Assembly (NCBI GenBank): GCA_947095585.1
Contig: OX352763.1
Span: 107,859,908-107,923,907, forward strand
Length of the DNA stretch: 64,000 bases
Reading direction: 5' to 3'
Origin: Nephrocerus scutellatus
Taxonomy: Eukaryota > Arthropoda > Insecta > Diptera > Pipunculidae
This document shows positions 11,650-21,975 of this stretch, one piece after another; within the stretch, counting starts at the first letter, position 1, and each line of letters starts with the position of its first letter. Below the pieces are notes generated by a model, which did not search any database, was not told the origin of the DNA, and saw only the letters and a list, made by a program, of their open reading frames with translations. Position numbers and translations under genes: made by a program.

Positions 11650-12505
11650 ATTTGTTAAGTGTTTAAGTTGACAGATGAAAGGATGTTCCCGGCATCCACC
11701 AACCTTAAAAAGTAAAAGAAAAAAGCAAAACAGAATTAATGTTGTGTTTATCATTTTCAAAACCAAAACCATATAAAAATATGGACCGGCAAATTAGGAA
11801 CAGGCCGTGGCAAACAAATTTAATGCCAAATTTGTAAACACAAAGAGCCAAAGGCGTCTTGTGAAGTAAACAACGAAGAAGCAAACGCATTTCATCAACA
11901 TTTGCTAAAGAGAGAGCAAAAAAACAAAAAAAACAAAACATTGTGGTGGGTTCATTGGTGTATCTCCTCTTATAGAAGTTCCTCATTTCCATGTTCCATG
12001 TAAACCAAATGACAGTGGTGTGGTGAAAAGTAAATCTGTGTGTGTTGGTGTATGTTTGCCTGTGTGTGTATCGCTATCAAATCACAGCATAAGGATTCGA
12101 TTACTGAAAAGTTCGAAGGTCGACGCGAGTACAGGCAGTCAGTCAGGCAGGCGGGTTTCTATTGATTTCTTGTAAAAGGCTGCATACTTTATGATTGTTA
12201 GTTAATGGTAACGCCGGCTGCCGTGTGACGCGTGTCGTTGTTTATGTTGCTGGAAAGTGACAATAAAAAATGCATGTTGCCTTGAATGTAGTAGAAGGTT
12301 CAACTTCTTGAAGATATTAGTTTCTTTTTAAGAACAATAACTGAAGGTAAGAATATAAGATGCTGAGGCTAGCCGCATATTGACCTATGACAGCATAGCT
12401 TAGCTGAGTTTTTTTGAGCATTTGAGCTAGCTGACCCGACAGACGTTGGGCTGTCCAAATCTCAATAAATTTGTTTGTGATTGTTTTGTAAAGAGCTATT
12501 TGAAA
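11650..12505. other. Non-coding stretch, nothing recognised
   Basis: Short frames only. The sequence contains GT-rich runs (12035-12070) and CAGGCAGTCAGTCAGGCAGG (12133-12152), a loose GACT/GCAG microsatellite-like patch. No transposase, LINE or host exon was recognised. Confidence 0.4.
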
Positions 12506-13000
12506 TAGGGGTCCTTTATGGGGGTTTTTGAGGGCCTTTTGGGGTTTTTTTGTAGGTCTTTTAAGGACCTTTTGGGGGTATTTTGGTGGTCTTCTGAAGG
12601 TGTCTTTTGGAAGCCTCTTGGGGGTCTCTTGGGAATCATTGCGAGCTACTTCAGTGACAGAACCTAGTCATATGACACCGAGGAGGGACCGAGGCAATAA
12701 AAAGTCACCGGAGGAATACCACAGGGCTCTGCTACTATGGAATGTGATGTACGACGGCATTCTAACAATTAGACGACCTGCTGGAATAGAAATCGTCGGA
12801 TGACATAGCTATCGCAGGCTAAATTTTAAGGAGGGTTTTTTGGTGGTCTTTTGTGGTCTTCTGGGGATTTTCTGGGGGTCTTTTGACGGTCATTTGGGGG
12901 TCTTTTGAGGATCTTTTGAGGGTCCTTTGTGGGTTTTTTGAGGTATTTTGGGAAGTCTTTTGAGGATCTTTTGAAGGTTTTTAGGGGTCTTTTGGTGAAC
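12506..13000. repeat. Degenerate G/T-rich minisatellite (GGGTCTTTTG type), split by an R1 fragment
   Basis: Two blocks (about 12506-12640 and 12831-12990) are built from imperfect short repeats near GGGTCTTTTGAGG, 10-14 bp apart. They flank the LINE fragment at 12641-12830. The frames through these blocks are repeat artefacts rich in F, G and L, or in P, K and D on the other strand. Confidence 0.85.
12641..12830 (+). pseudogene. R1-type LINE fragment inside the minisatellite
   Basis: Close match to pieces of the relic at 10300-11646: AGCTACTTCAGTGACAGAA, GTCACCGGAGGAATACCACA, then ATTCTAACAATTAGACG and GAAATCGTCGGATGACATAG. It keeps about 26 bp (12737-12762, encoding part of the WNVMYDG block) that the other copy has lost. 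It then jumps to CGCAGGCTAAATTTTAAGGA, skipping sequence the other copy has. The two are therefore sister copies with different deletions. Confidence 0.85.
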
Positions 13001-13129
13001 ATTATAAAATTAAAATGAGCCAAATCGGTGTTACCAACGAACAGCATTTTATTTTATATATATGGATGGCGCTAAGTTTTCCGAAGCCCTGTTCTATATT
13101 AATTGTTAATAACAAAATAAGCTACAAGT

Positions 13130-13475
13130 AATATAAAAAACGCCCCTTAAAAATTACAACTTTTCATGTAAATTCTCTAATAGCTAAAATATGCGCCTAA
13201 AAGTAATCCACTATAAATGCTGAAAAATAAAAACACATCCGAAGTACTGCGTGCATTTGTGGTTCAAATCATGTATATATCATGTTTGATAAACATAAGA
13301 GCACCACGACCCGGCGCCCGATCACTGCCACATTTTAATAGAATAGGTTGTCAATGCAAACGTTTCAATAAAATCGGGCTTTGGGAAGTGGGCTAAAAAT
13401 TGTTCGCAAGATTACACGACAAACAGACAAACATTTACACGGGCACGCGAAGTTAATATAGAGAATTTAAAAATA
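13130..13475 (+). mobile_element. DINE/Helentron-like element
   Basis: The left end has ATGTAAATTCTCTAATAGC and the right end AAGTTAATATAGAGAATTT (13451-13469). Between them are AATAAAATCGGGCTTTGGGA and a degenerate ACAGACAAAC microsatellite. The layout is the same as at 2394-2735 and 7705-8228. It abuts, and probably truncated, the hAT fragment at 13476-13656. Confidence 0.68.
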
Positions 13476-13656
13476 AAATTTGATCAATTGAATCGCCCGT
13501 AATTCTGGCAGCCGAAAGCGCTTGTTCCGGCTCTACACTTGTCGGCACTACTGAATATAAATATTCGTAAACTTTTTGTGAAATTAGACCTTTATGTCTG
13601 GTGTTTTTAAACATGTTAGGCTCCTTTGTGATGAGCTGCTGTATATTTTCCTTGTT
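13476..13656 (-). pseudogene. hAT transposase C-terminal fragment
   Basis: On the minus strand the translation carries the hAT dimerisation signature. The blocks are VYEYLYSVVPTSVEPEQALS, then AARITGDSIDQILF, resembling the usual PaTSvesERaFSaAG followed by LRSRLgdesIDallFL. The fragment starts after LITKEPNMFKN and is cut at the DINE-like element, whose end supplies the last few in-frame codons. The match is short, so family assignment rests on this one motif. Confidence 0.68.
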
Positions 13657-13852
13657 CATTTACATGGTCATTATATTAAATAACTATCTTTTCCCGGGTG
13701 CTCCCCCACCACCACACATGAACCCGCCTAGCCATCCCTGCCAGGGGAGTGGTGTACTATTGCCTAAATCTAAACAAAGCGCCCCCTCGATCGTATTCGC
13801 ACTATATGGTTTACCGAAATTTTGTTAAGACGCATATCCTGTAAATGTTCGA

Positions 13853-14152
13853 TTCTAGGCCAATTCCACTAGCACAATTCCACTAGACACAATTCAACTG
13901 GGCTCAATTCCACTTGGCACAATTCAACTTGCACAATTTAACTTTTTGATAATCAAAGACTAAAATTATGCAAGTTGAAGTCGTTTAATTATAACAAAAT
14001 GTAACTAAAGCAAATAAAATATTAATGTGTGTAATTTCTGTATTTGCGGTTCCGTGTACCTTTAAATTGTTCCCCAGTGGAATTGTGCCAAGTTGAATTG
14101 TGCCAGTTGAATTGTGTCTAGTGGAATTGTGCTAGTGGAATCGGCCGGCTAC
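13853..14152. mobile_element. Foldback-type MITE with arms made of short tandem repeats
   Basis: The left arm (13860-13945) is built from units such as CAATTCCACTAGCACAATTC and ACACAATTCAACTGG. The right arm (14070-14145) is its inverse: CCAGTGGAATTGTGCCAAGT, then TGTCTAGTGGAATTGTGCTA. The outer 40 bp match almost base for base. About 120 bp of unrelated AT-rich DNA separates the arms. No coding capacity. The tandem-repeat arms resemble Foldback elements, and no target duplication could be defined. Confidence 0.85.
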
Positions 14153-15440
14153 CAAATGTTTGTATTACAAACCAAAAGACATTCATTTTTATATAAATAG
14201 ATTATAGTACGTACAAAGCAGTGCAGCACATAGCACCCAGTCATTATGATGCCGCTATAAGGCGTGATGTTCGTACAAAACATAACACAGAAAGCAGCGC
14301 AGCAGAAAGTCATTATCATTATGATGCACGACTGTTTTTTCGTCGAGTTTAGTTATTTAGTCACAAAAGACCGTTTTATGTAAGCGGAACGTTCGTGGTG
14401 AACGCTGTGCAAATGAAACGTCAAACATAAACCAAACTAAGTTAACGCAACCTTACTCGTCAATTGCCGTTGCCGATGGGTAGCAAAGTAACAGTGTCGG
14501 TAAGAAAACTTTGCAAATGTAACACAAAAACAAACCATACCCCGGGTACACTTCGCGAATGAAACGTCAAACCAAACCACGACAGAGAAGACATAACACT
14601 ACACAGAAAATTGAAAAATAACTTAGTGAGCAAGTTTTTCTGTAGGAACGTAACAGGAACACCAAATAATGGTTAGAAATATCCACTATAACAGCAAAAT
14701 GAAAGCACCATGTATAAAAAATCCGGTAGTACACAAAAATATTTTAGTTGACCTGACCTGGAAATAGAGACGCTTAGATTTTTTTATTCCCGAAAAACTA
14801 TTATTTCTTGTTTTCAGTTTAATTCACTCTTTATAGAAAAATTTCTAAACTATCTACAGAGTTTCCTGAGACGATGCCAAGGTTTCGTCGTTTAAAGACA
14901 TTTTTTTACTGGCTCGTCTCCGCGAAGACAAGCAGAATGCTGGTGCTTAGTTTTAGCTCTTTCAATCAGAGGTAGGATATAGTTAAGATTTCTCTCTCGA
15001 GGTTTTGGTTTGGGGTTCTATTTGCAAACTGTATCAGAGTACGAATTTTGGTCGCAAATGTGCACAACTCACCTGAACGTGAAATGTCAGTTCGTATACG
15101 TACGAGGTGTATAGCATAAAATTTCAATGTGGTGTGATGTTTTTTCTTTCTTTGGGTTAGTGTAATTTTAATGACAGATTCTAGTGCAAAATCTGAATCG
15201 GTTGTTGTTGACATCAAGGCAAAATCAAATTATGCGCATGCGTCAAAAATCATAATACTACACACAACATCTACTAATATTACGAACTTGCGGTTCGGAT
15301 GTGATTATTGCACATTTGCGACCAAAATTCGTACTCAGGGGTACGAAACTACGAAATCGTCGAAACTCTTGTTACTTTGGGTACATCCTTTTATTCAACA
15401 CGAGCGAGTATGTTACCCGGAGTAACCTGAGCCAATAAAA
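14153..15440. repeat. Dispersed repeat family and inverted repeat, no gene
   Basis: 14386-14600 contains a block (ACAAACCATACCCC, GGTACACTTCGCGAATGAAA, CGTCAAACCAAACCACGA) that recurs at 22340-22440. It also recurs inverted at about 14988-15060 (TCGAGGTTTTGGTTTGGGGT). A separate inverted repeat pairs 15030-15062 (GAGTACGAATTTTGGTCGCA) with 15308-15341 (TGCGACCAAAATTCGTACTC). The pattern suggests one or more non-autonomous DNA transposons whose ends I could not fix. Confidence 0.6.
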
Positions 15441-17000
15441 TATTCGGTGTGTACACTGGGTAACTATACTTGCTCTTACTCTGTCTTATGCTGATATTCA
15501 TTTCAGAGCAAAAAAATAGGAAACTGTGTATACACCGTGTCGTGGTAGGTTCACAACAAAAATCACAGAGTAAAATTATCCGGTTGAATAAAAAAATACC
15601 GAGTAAATATTTGACATAAACGGCTCGCTCGGGTTAAATAAAAAAAAGCGACCCTTTGACAGCTTGTAATGGTTATGGTTTCGGGTATGGTTTGAGAGAA
15701 TCGAAAGAGGCATTTGTTATCAATTTGTGAAAACACAAAATGACGTTCAAATTGGGAAGTGATGAAAATTTTATGACATAAATTGGGCAAAACCGCGAAG
15801 TTGCAATATCAAAACCAAACATAAACTGCATTCTGGTGTAAATGCAAATACGCTTTAATGTTCATTGCCAATGGAAAACATCTCGGTATTACAATGTCAC
15901 TAATTCCTTATTATTCCTGCACATCTCGCAAACGTAAATTTTTATTAGAACAGCAACTTTATCCCGTTTCAAATCGAATTATGGATAAAGTTACTATTAC
16001 AGCGAACTAACAATACCTGCAATGGAATTCATCTTCGCGATTTTGCCCAATAGGCAAGTGAACCTGTTTCGTATAACTCATTCTGCATTATCAGAATTAG
16101 ATAAATGTTAGACCAAGTCGAATGTAAGACATTTATAAAACAAAACTACAACTGAGTTTGAATTGAGACCCTAATTACAAATGATATGAATGTCTGCCAC
16201 TCGCCGCCACTCCGACGCAACAAATGAATAAGAAAAGGAAAATTATTTTTCCAGGGGAGACTATGAAAATTTACCTGAGTTTTGTCTTCGTAATACTTTT
16301 ATAAATTAAAATAGCGAATATTAATGCTATCAGTACTCACTTTGCTATAAACTTACGACGCACAAATTGAAATCTCATAAAAATGAAATCTCCACTAAAA
16401 CAACGAAGAATAGTTCTCTAAAGAATTTACACTTTTCTTTCGTCGTATCTGATTTTCTGTCTGGCACGCAAAGATTTGCCGAGATTTGTTTATTTTTCAT
16501 TCACAATTCACATAGAACGCATTGCATTTTAAATTTCCACACTTTTTAACTGTTATATAAAATATAAATTAAAAAAACTACACAAATTGGTAAATAAATA
16601 CCAAAAACAAGAACTCAAAGCACAGATTTAAAAGAGAAATTAAAATTTTTCTTGCGGATGATTTTCAGTTGCACTCGAAAGACGAAACCTTATTCGTCGT
16701 TGTCGTTTGTGTCGAACAGCGACAGCACCATACAAAGGAGCAGAGCAAGATGAACTCGACATACAGTGCAGCTATAGTGTTATACTTTTCATATTTCTTT
16801 CGTTCAAATTGCTGTCGCACTCGAGCTATGGCAACTATTTGCTTTGTTTTTTGAGTACTGTGCTTTAGACCTGTTCGTTGAACTTACAAGTAATTATTTT
16901 TTTTGTTTTTCCAAATTTTCTAAAAATCCCAAAAATTAATTAAAAATTAAAAACATTTTTAATGTGTTATTAACTTCTTAAATATTTAATTCACTAGAGC
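15441..17000. other. AT-rich non-coding stretch
   Basis: No domain or shared repeat was recognised. Frames are at most 75 codons and low in information. Weak ATACCGAGTAAA-like and GGGTTAAATAAA motifs near 15595-15645 may be repeat debris. Confidence 0.35.
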
Positions 17001-17004
17001 AATC

Positions 17005-17100
17005 CATACTAATATTATAATTGTGAAAGTAACTTTGTCTGTCTGTCTGTTACATTTTCATGCCTAAATGGCTGGACCGACTTGGTTAATTTTTTGTCTT
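17005..17100 (+). repeat. GTCT-microsatellite motif of a Helitron-like repeat
   Basis: The string ACTAATATTATAATTGTGAA is followed by AGTAACTTTGTCTGTCTGTC, then TGTTACATTTTCATGCCTAA and TGGCTGGACCGA. This arrangement is familiar from widespread insect non-autonomous Helitron-type repeats. Only about 95 bp are recognisable. The next base pairs belong to the LINE copy at 17110. Confidence 0.5.
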
Positions 17101-17109
17101 AATAGTCCG

Positions 17110-18185
17110 GAAATGATTATAAGAACCGGGACAGGCAAAGAATTCTTCAGAATTTCAGGTGGCCGTAACTATCTCTGAAGTGAGAAGAAACCTCCACGTT
17201 AAATGATCGGGATAGTCCCTTCAGAGTAAGGTTGGTGCGAGGCCAATAACTTTGCCCGTAAAAAACCATATTAGGGAACCCCAAATCAACCACGGATACC
17301 CGGATGAACGACGATGACCAAGGCAACGAAAGCGGCTAAGCAATTTAAGAATTTTCTCATGTCCAAGAATAATAATGCTGACATAACAGCAATTCAGGAG
17401 ATGCAGTGGAATATGACATAGGTACATATACCACAGCTTTCACACAAGACATTATGTGCTCGGGGTGGGGTTTCTAATCAGCAAAGGAACAAAACCCACG
17501 GTTATCGGCTCTAAAGAAGTAAATGATCGGCATGTGTGGCTGACTTAAAAACAATGCCTCATAAACGTTCACGCATCTACAGAGGATTCCACAGATGATG
17601 AAAAAATACCGATTCTTTGAATCAGTCGAACAGAAACTCCATGCCTGCCCCTCAGTATGATGTAAAATTCATTCTGGGGGATATGAATGATAAAATAGGT
17701 AAGGAGCCAGTATTAAAGCAGTATATTGGCACCCAAAGCTTACACGAGACAATTGACAACGAGTCATAGAGATGGCAGCAAGCAATAATTTGGTCGTTGC
17801 CAGTACAAGGTTTGCGCGTATGAATAACCACAAAGCCTCCTGGCTTTCTCCTGATGGAGCCACTCGCAACCAGATAGACAACGAATCTGATGACGGTACG
17901 AACGTACCGAGGTGCCAACGTCGACTCGGACCACTATCTTATTGGTATGGTGCTCCGAGAGCGGTTTGCATCATTACGAAAGACTGCATCCGAAATTCAG
18001 ATTCGAGTCCACACGGCTGCCCTTCGCAACGAATAAACTAGAAAGCACTACGGTCAAGCGATAGGTTTCGCCCTAAATGCAGGGAGAGTATGTCCTTGGG
18101 CTGCCTCCATCTTAGGCAGTAGAGATTGGAATGACTGGTTCGATGACGAATGTAAGCTAGCTAGCTAGCGACTGAACGTAAGAAT
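17110..18185 (+). pseudogene. LINE relic, RTE-like (CFDP2-like), copy 2
   Basis: Same family as 1110-2393. The 5' portion (17150-17410) matches copy 1, including the run before AATTTAAGAATTTTCTCATG. Unlike copy 1 it keeps the middle of the endonuclease: a decayed stretch near 17640-17760, then VIEMAASNNLVVASTRFARM, HKASWLSPDGATRNQID (17832-17882), and in another frame TVRTYRGANVDSDHYL (17893-17940), with the SDH catalytic triplet preserved. It ends after the WNDWFDDECKLAS block near 18130-18170. No RT part remains. Multiple frameshifts. Confidence 0.85.
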
Positions 18186-18713
18186 GTGAATCTTTTTTCA
18201 TTTTTTTTACTATCGAAAACTGCTTAAATTTTGATATATATGTATGTATTTGCAAATACTGAAAAATACATAACTCATAATGAGAACTATACGCATTAAA
18301 TACCTAGATATGGCAACTCTACATATATTTTCGCATGAAGCGAATTAGAGATGAAAGAAACAAATTTGAAAATTTCACATCTTCGAATTCATCATGTGGT
18401 GCTCACTGCTTGCGAAGAACACCATAAAAGACAAGAAAAAAAAATACATTAAAATCTTTTTCATAGTGTGGACCCGACATACCTGAACCCTTAAACACCA
18501 TAACGTCTTGTTATATTCCTCTTCCGTACTAACTCTTTCTCCCTTTCTAACACAATCGTATACATAACGAAAAGTTCAATTTTAATAATGTCGTTAAGTA
18601 ACCAATGAAAAAGTGATGCCAAATTTTTACTAATTTCTATATTATGATTGTTAATATTAAATCAAAAAAATTATTAAAGTGTTGACAGTTGAACTTTTTT
18701 ATTTACAATATAG
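18186..18713. other. AT-rich non-coding stretch
   Basis: No coding potential recognised. The region separates the LINE relic from the MITE and contains only simple AT-rich sequence. Confidence 0.4.
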
Positions 18714-18851
18714 CAGTATTTTATTTTCCGAGGAATAAGGAATTACAATAACAGTTGCACATTTATCTTATTCCTTCTTCGGAATAAGAAAACCTGCTGT
18801 TTTGCTGGCTTTCAAATTCAATTCCTTATTCCTCGGCAAATAAAATACACC
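18714..18851. mobile_element. Short MITE with CTGTATTTTATTT-type inverted ends
   Basis: The left end AGTATTTTATTTTCCGAGGA, continuing ATAAGGAATT, pairs with the inverted right end, AATTCCTTATTCCTCGGCAA then ATAAAATACA. Internal sequence adds another TTATTCC/GGAATAA pair, giving a strong hairpin. A relative lies at 21868-21973. About 138 bp, no coding capacity, superfamily not assigned. Confidence 0.75.
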
Positions 18852-18962
18852 TTTTAAGTATCAAAATTTTGTTATTTGACAAAAGTCAAGGGCAGTTTCG
18901 ATTCAACCGTCATTTGAACCTTTGACAACTGATTTGTGTATTTAATATTATTATATTTGTGA

Positions 18963-18968
18963 TTTATT
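18963..18968 (-). terminator. Candidate poly(A) signal of the takeout-family gene
   Basis: AATAAA reads on the minus strand 82 bases beyond the stop codon at 19051. It is the nearest canonical hexamer in the right orientation. AT-rich DNA makes chance matches common. Confidence 0.5.
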
Positions 18969-19050
18969 TCACCCTTATTAGCTCTTATGTCAAAAAATTT
19001 GGTTTTACATAAAAAATCACATATAATTTTCTAAGCATATGACTAATTAA

Positions 19051-19864
19051 CTAATCGTCCGGTAAAAACAAGTCATCGTAGGAAACACTTTTAAACAGTC
19101 CTAAAAATATTTTCTCATGAGCTACTGCCAAAACCTCATTGAATTTTGGTGACATTTCATCCCATAATAGTTTCCATTCCTTGTTTAATATACTTAGCAT
19201 GCTGTCGCCAAGAGTTTTATCACCATTGAAGAGATTTGTCATCTTTGTAGTTTTGAGTCTAAAAACAAGAAATTGAGCACATTGGAAAATTATGAGTTTT
19301 TTTTTTGCATACCTGTCAGTTGTAACCAGAATTTTAAATTTAGGCGATGTCAAATATGTCTTGTTGTTTATCACCTCAAAAGAAGGCTTTAAGTGACATT
19401 TACCCTTTAGGTTTGTGATAATAATTTCAATGTCACCATCGCCGACAATCGGAAGGATTAATATTTTTCCAGAAATTTTGTATTTGGCACGCAAAATTGT
19501 ATATGAATTAAAAATGTCAACATCGATTTTAACTTTGCTAGGATCCTTGGTGAATCCACTGAAGAAGATTAGCATTATTATAATTTGAATATCGCTTACT
19601 TTCAACTAATTCAACAGAATAATTACCTCATTTTCGTTATTGTTAAGTTTGATGCGTAGCCATGCAACTTGGTATTTGTCAATTCTAAATTAATGTTGGC
19701 TGAACTATTTCTGTCACCGGCTATCGCAACTTTATCCATTACAAATGGTTCTATATCCGGAATGCCTAACGCTGGATAACCATGCATATGCTTACGCAAA
19801 AAGTCATTTGATTGGTCAATAATGCAATCATGATCGTCACGATGGCATTTTTGAATTTCTTCAG
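19051..19864 (-). CDS. takeout/JHBP-family secreted carrier-like protein, last three exons
   Basis: Members of the takeout/juvenile-hormone-binding (JHBP, DUF233) family are secreted carriers of hydrophobic ligands in the haemolymph or sensory organs. Three exons are read on the minus strand: 19864-19627, 19558-19313 and 19258-19051. They are joined by introns of 68 and 54 bp, each GT-AG, with codons split AG|T and AG|A in frame. They give about 229 residues. The first exon holds the paired cysteines (EIQKCHRDDHDCIIDQS) and the family block HGYPALGIPDIEPFVMDKVA. The second holds KVKIDVDIFNSYTILRAKYK. The last ends LFNGDKTLGDSMLSILNKEW and FKSVSYDDLFLPDD before TAG, the usual takeout terminus. 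The acceptor GTGTAG precedes 19864 and implies a missing signal-peptide exon. The family normally has about 245-250 residues, so only that exon is absent. Confidence 0.9.
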
Positions 19865-20134
19865 CTACACATGAAGTAAAAGTTTATTTATAATCACATT
19901 ATTTAAAAACAAAAACATTTTTGAATTTCAGGTGGAAAATAAATGTCGTTTTTTTTATCCTGTGTCTGTGTCGTAACTGAAATTTTTTCTCGGCAAATCG
20001 AACAGAAAGACGAGAATTATTTGTTTACAATTTTGTTACATTTGTTGTGGTTGTAGGTCGTAAAAAATAGGAGTAAATCTCCCAAAATAAACAGATCTGT
20101 TAGAGGACATCTCCGTTCAAATTTTGGGTTTCAA
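19865..20134 (-). other. Intron 1 (partial) of the takeout-family gene
   Basis: Directly upstream of the acceptor at 19865-19866 no in-frame ATG with a hydrophobic leader and donor site was found. The candidate MFLFLNNVIINKLLLHV runs into a stop across the acceptor. The signal-peptide exon presumably lies beyond the LINE relic that starts at about 20135, or has been lost. Confidence 0.5.
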
Positions 20135-21780
20135 CCATTTGTTTTTTGTTATGTCAGTATTTTTTCCCCACCGCGTTCTCGCCATCTATGTACGTAGTGA
20201 TGTAGCTTATCAAACCCAAGCACAGTTCAACCATTGTTCCAATGCGGAATTTAATTTCATTTGGCGCAAAGTCAAAGTGCGTAAGTTTAAGCTGCATATA
20301 CAGAAGCTCGAATTTAGACATTTTTTCGCTTGATCCACTTTCTGAAATTGTTATTGCGGTCGACTTCAATGTACACAATTCTAGTTGGCTTCGCCATTCA
20401 GGCTTAACAACAGGGATGTTGAGTTATTTGCTGATTTCAACAATCTTACTAAGCTTGTGAATGAGCCCACTCGACGTTCACACTCGACATTGTAAGACGC
20501 TAATACCCTTGACTTGTTTCTTACCACTCATCTCTAACAAATACACCGTCAGTGTATCATCACCTCTAGGCTCTTCAGACCATTGTGTGGTATCGGCTAA
20601 TTTCTAGTCGTTAAAGAGAAAACTCCTAAAAGAAAAGTATGGTTACATGAGAAAGCCGACTGCGATGGCCTCAACAATTTCGTTAGGATTATCAACTGGC
20701 CACTTAATGTCAATAGTGTTGTGGATGCCCTTTCTGATACGATCACTACCATAATCCAAGAGGGTATGAGACAGTTTGTCCCTTCCAGGACAAAGTGTAT
20801 CAAACCGAAGGAAAATTCTTGGTATTATTTAAAATGAAAAGATGGTACCAGAAACCGGGAGGTTTGCTTTCGGTTATGTAAAAAAAATCCACTGTGAAAA
20901 ACCGATCAAAATTAAGGCGAGTCAGAAATGATTGCAATGCCTACCTTAGACTACGACCAGAAACTGAGACAAAAAATACTTCAATATCCCAAAGGTAGTA
21001 GGAATTTTTGGTCATTCGTGAAGCGAAATAAAAATAATGCCTCGTCTTCAATTCCAACGCTCATTCACAATGACATTCCAACTGACAGCTCTATAGACAA
21101 GGCCAATTTGCTTGCTTCACATTTCGCAGCTAGCCCCACGCTACCAGATAGCGCGTTGTCGCCGCCGGTACTTTCAAGAGTTGTATATTCTATGGCACAA
21201 ATATACGTCCGAAGTCGTCAAGAAGCTAGATTATTAAATGCCTTTGTCCAGACTGTTCCTAAAAAAGGCGAACAGTCATCTCTTTCCTCGTAACGACCCA
21301 TTGCGCTAACATCCATATTTTGTAAGGTCATGGAAACATTTAATCTTATTTTTAATCTTTATGCAATACCTTGAATCACACAAAATCCTTAGCTACCAGC
21401 AGTATGATTTTCGAAGGCAACGTTCTACGGGCGATCTGATAACATATCTCACCGAAAAGAGGAACCAGTCTATTCACAAATTTGATAAAAGTAAATTTGT
21501 TGCACTCGATGTTTTCAAGTCTGGCAACAAGCTTTTTGTCGAAAATTAATACATATGAATTGATAACGCCCTGGATGATTGGACTACCTACCTACCTTTC
21601 TAGTCGTTCAATTTAAGTCGTATTGGACGGTTTCAAATCCAATGTTCACCGCACAAGCGCTGGTTTTTTCACAAGGCTCTATTTTAGCCTTGCATAGACA
21701 TCTCACCTTTTCCTCTTCTTAATTTTCGAACGCCAACACTTTGCTAGGCATTATAAGGGTTCAAACCCCTTAAGCGTGTG
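20135..21780 (+). pseudogene. Jockey/CR1-group LINE relic, third copy of the 35.7 kb family
   Basis: Recognisable blocks in order are: YVRSDVAYQTQAQFNHC (20189-20240); IYRSSNLDIF; PLSEIVIAVDFNVHNSSWLR (20335-20395, with GDFN reading VDFN); a linker copy, LRQKILQYPKGSRNFWSFVK, with SIPTLIHNDIP (20960-21085); ANLLASHFAASPTLPDSA (21100-21155); VPKKGEQSS (21264-21290); RT start QQYDFRRQRSTGDLITYLT (21400-21456) and a decayed FPQGSIL-like block near 21670. Stops and frameshifts occur throughout. It ends near a small hairpin (AAGGGTTCAAACCCCTT, 21757-21773). Confidence 0.85.
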
Positions 21781-21859
21781 TACTTAAAAAAATGGAAAAC
21801 GAACAACTTGACAAAAAAAAAACATTCTGCGTCGCATTTTTTATTAATTCGAATTCAAC

Positions 21860-21975
21860 ATTAGCTGTATTTTATTTGGAATCTGAATCCGAATTCTGTT
21901 TTCTTATTCCAAAGAGGATTTAGATAGTGCATTAGTTGTTGTAATTCCTTATTCCTCGGCAAATAAAATACAGAT
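21860..21975. mobile_element. Second CTGTATTTTATTT MITE copy
   Basis: The right end, AATTCCTTATTCCTCGGCAA then ATAAAATACAG, is the same as in the element at 18714-18851. The left end, CTGTATTTTATTTGG, matches only over about 13 bp and then diverges (AATCTGAATCCGAATTCTG). About 105 bp. Confidence 0.65.

Noticed and set aside
12528..12803. 91-codon frame rich in Phe, Gly and Leu
   Set aside because: Its first half translates the G/T-rich minisatellite and its second half an out-of-register LINE fragment.
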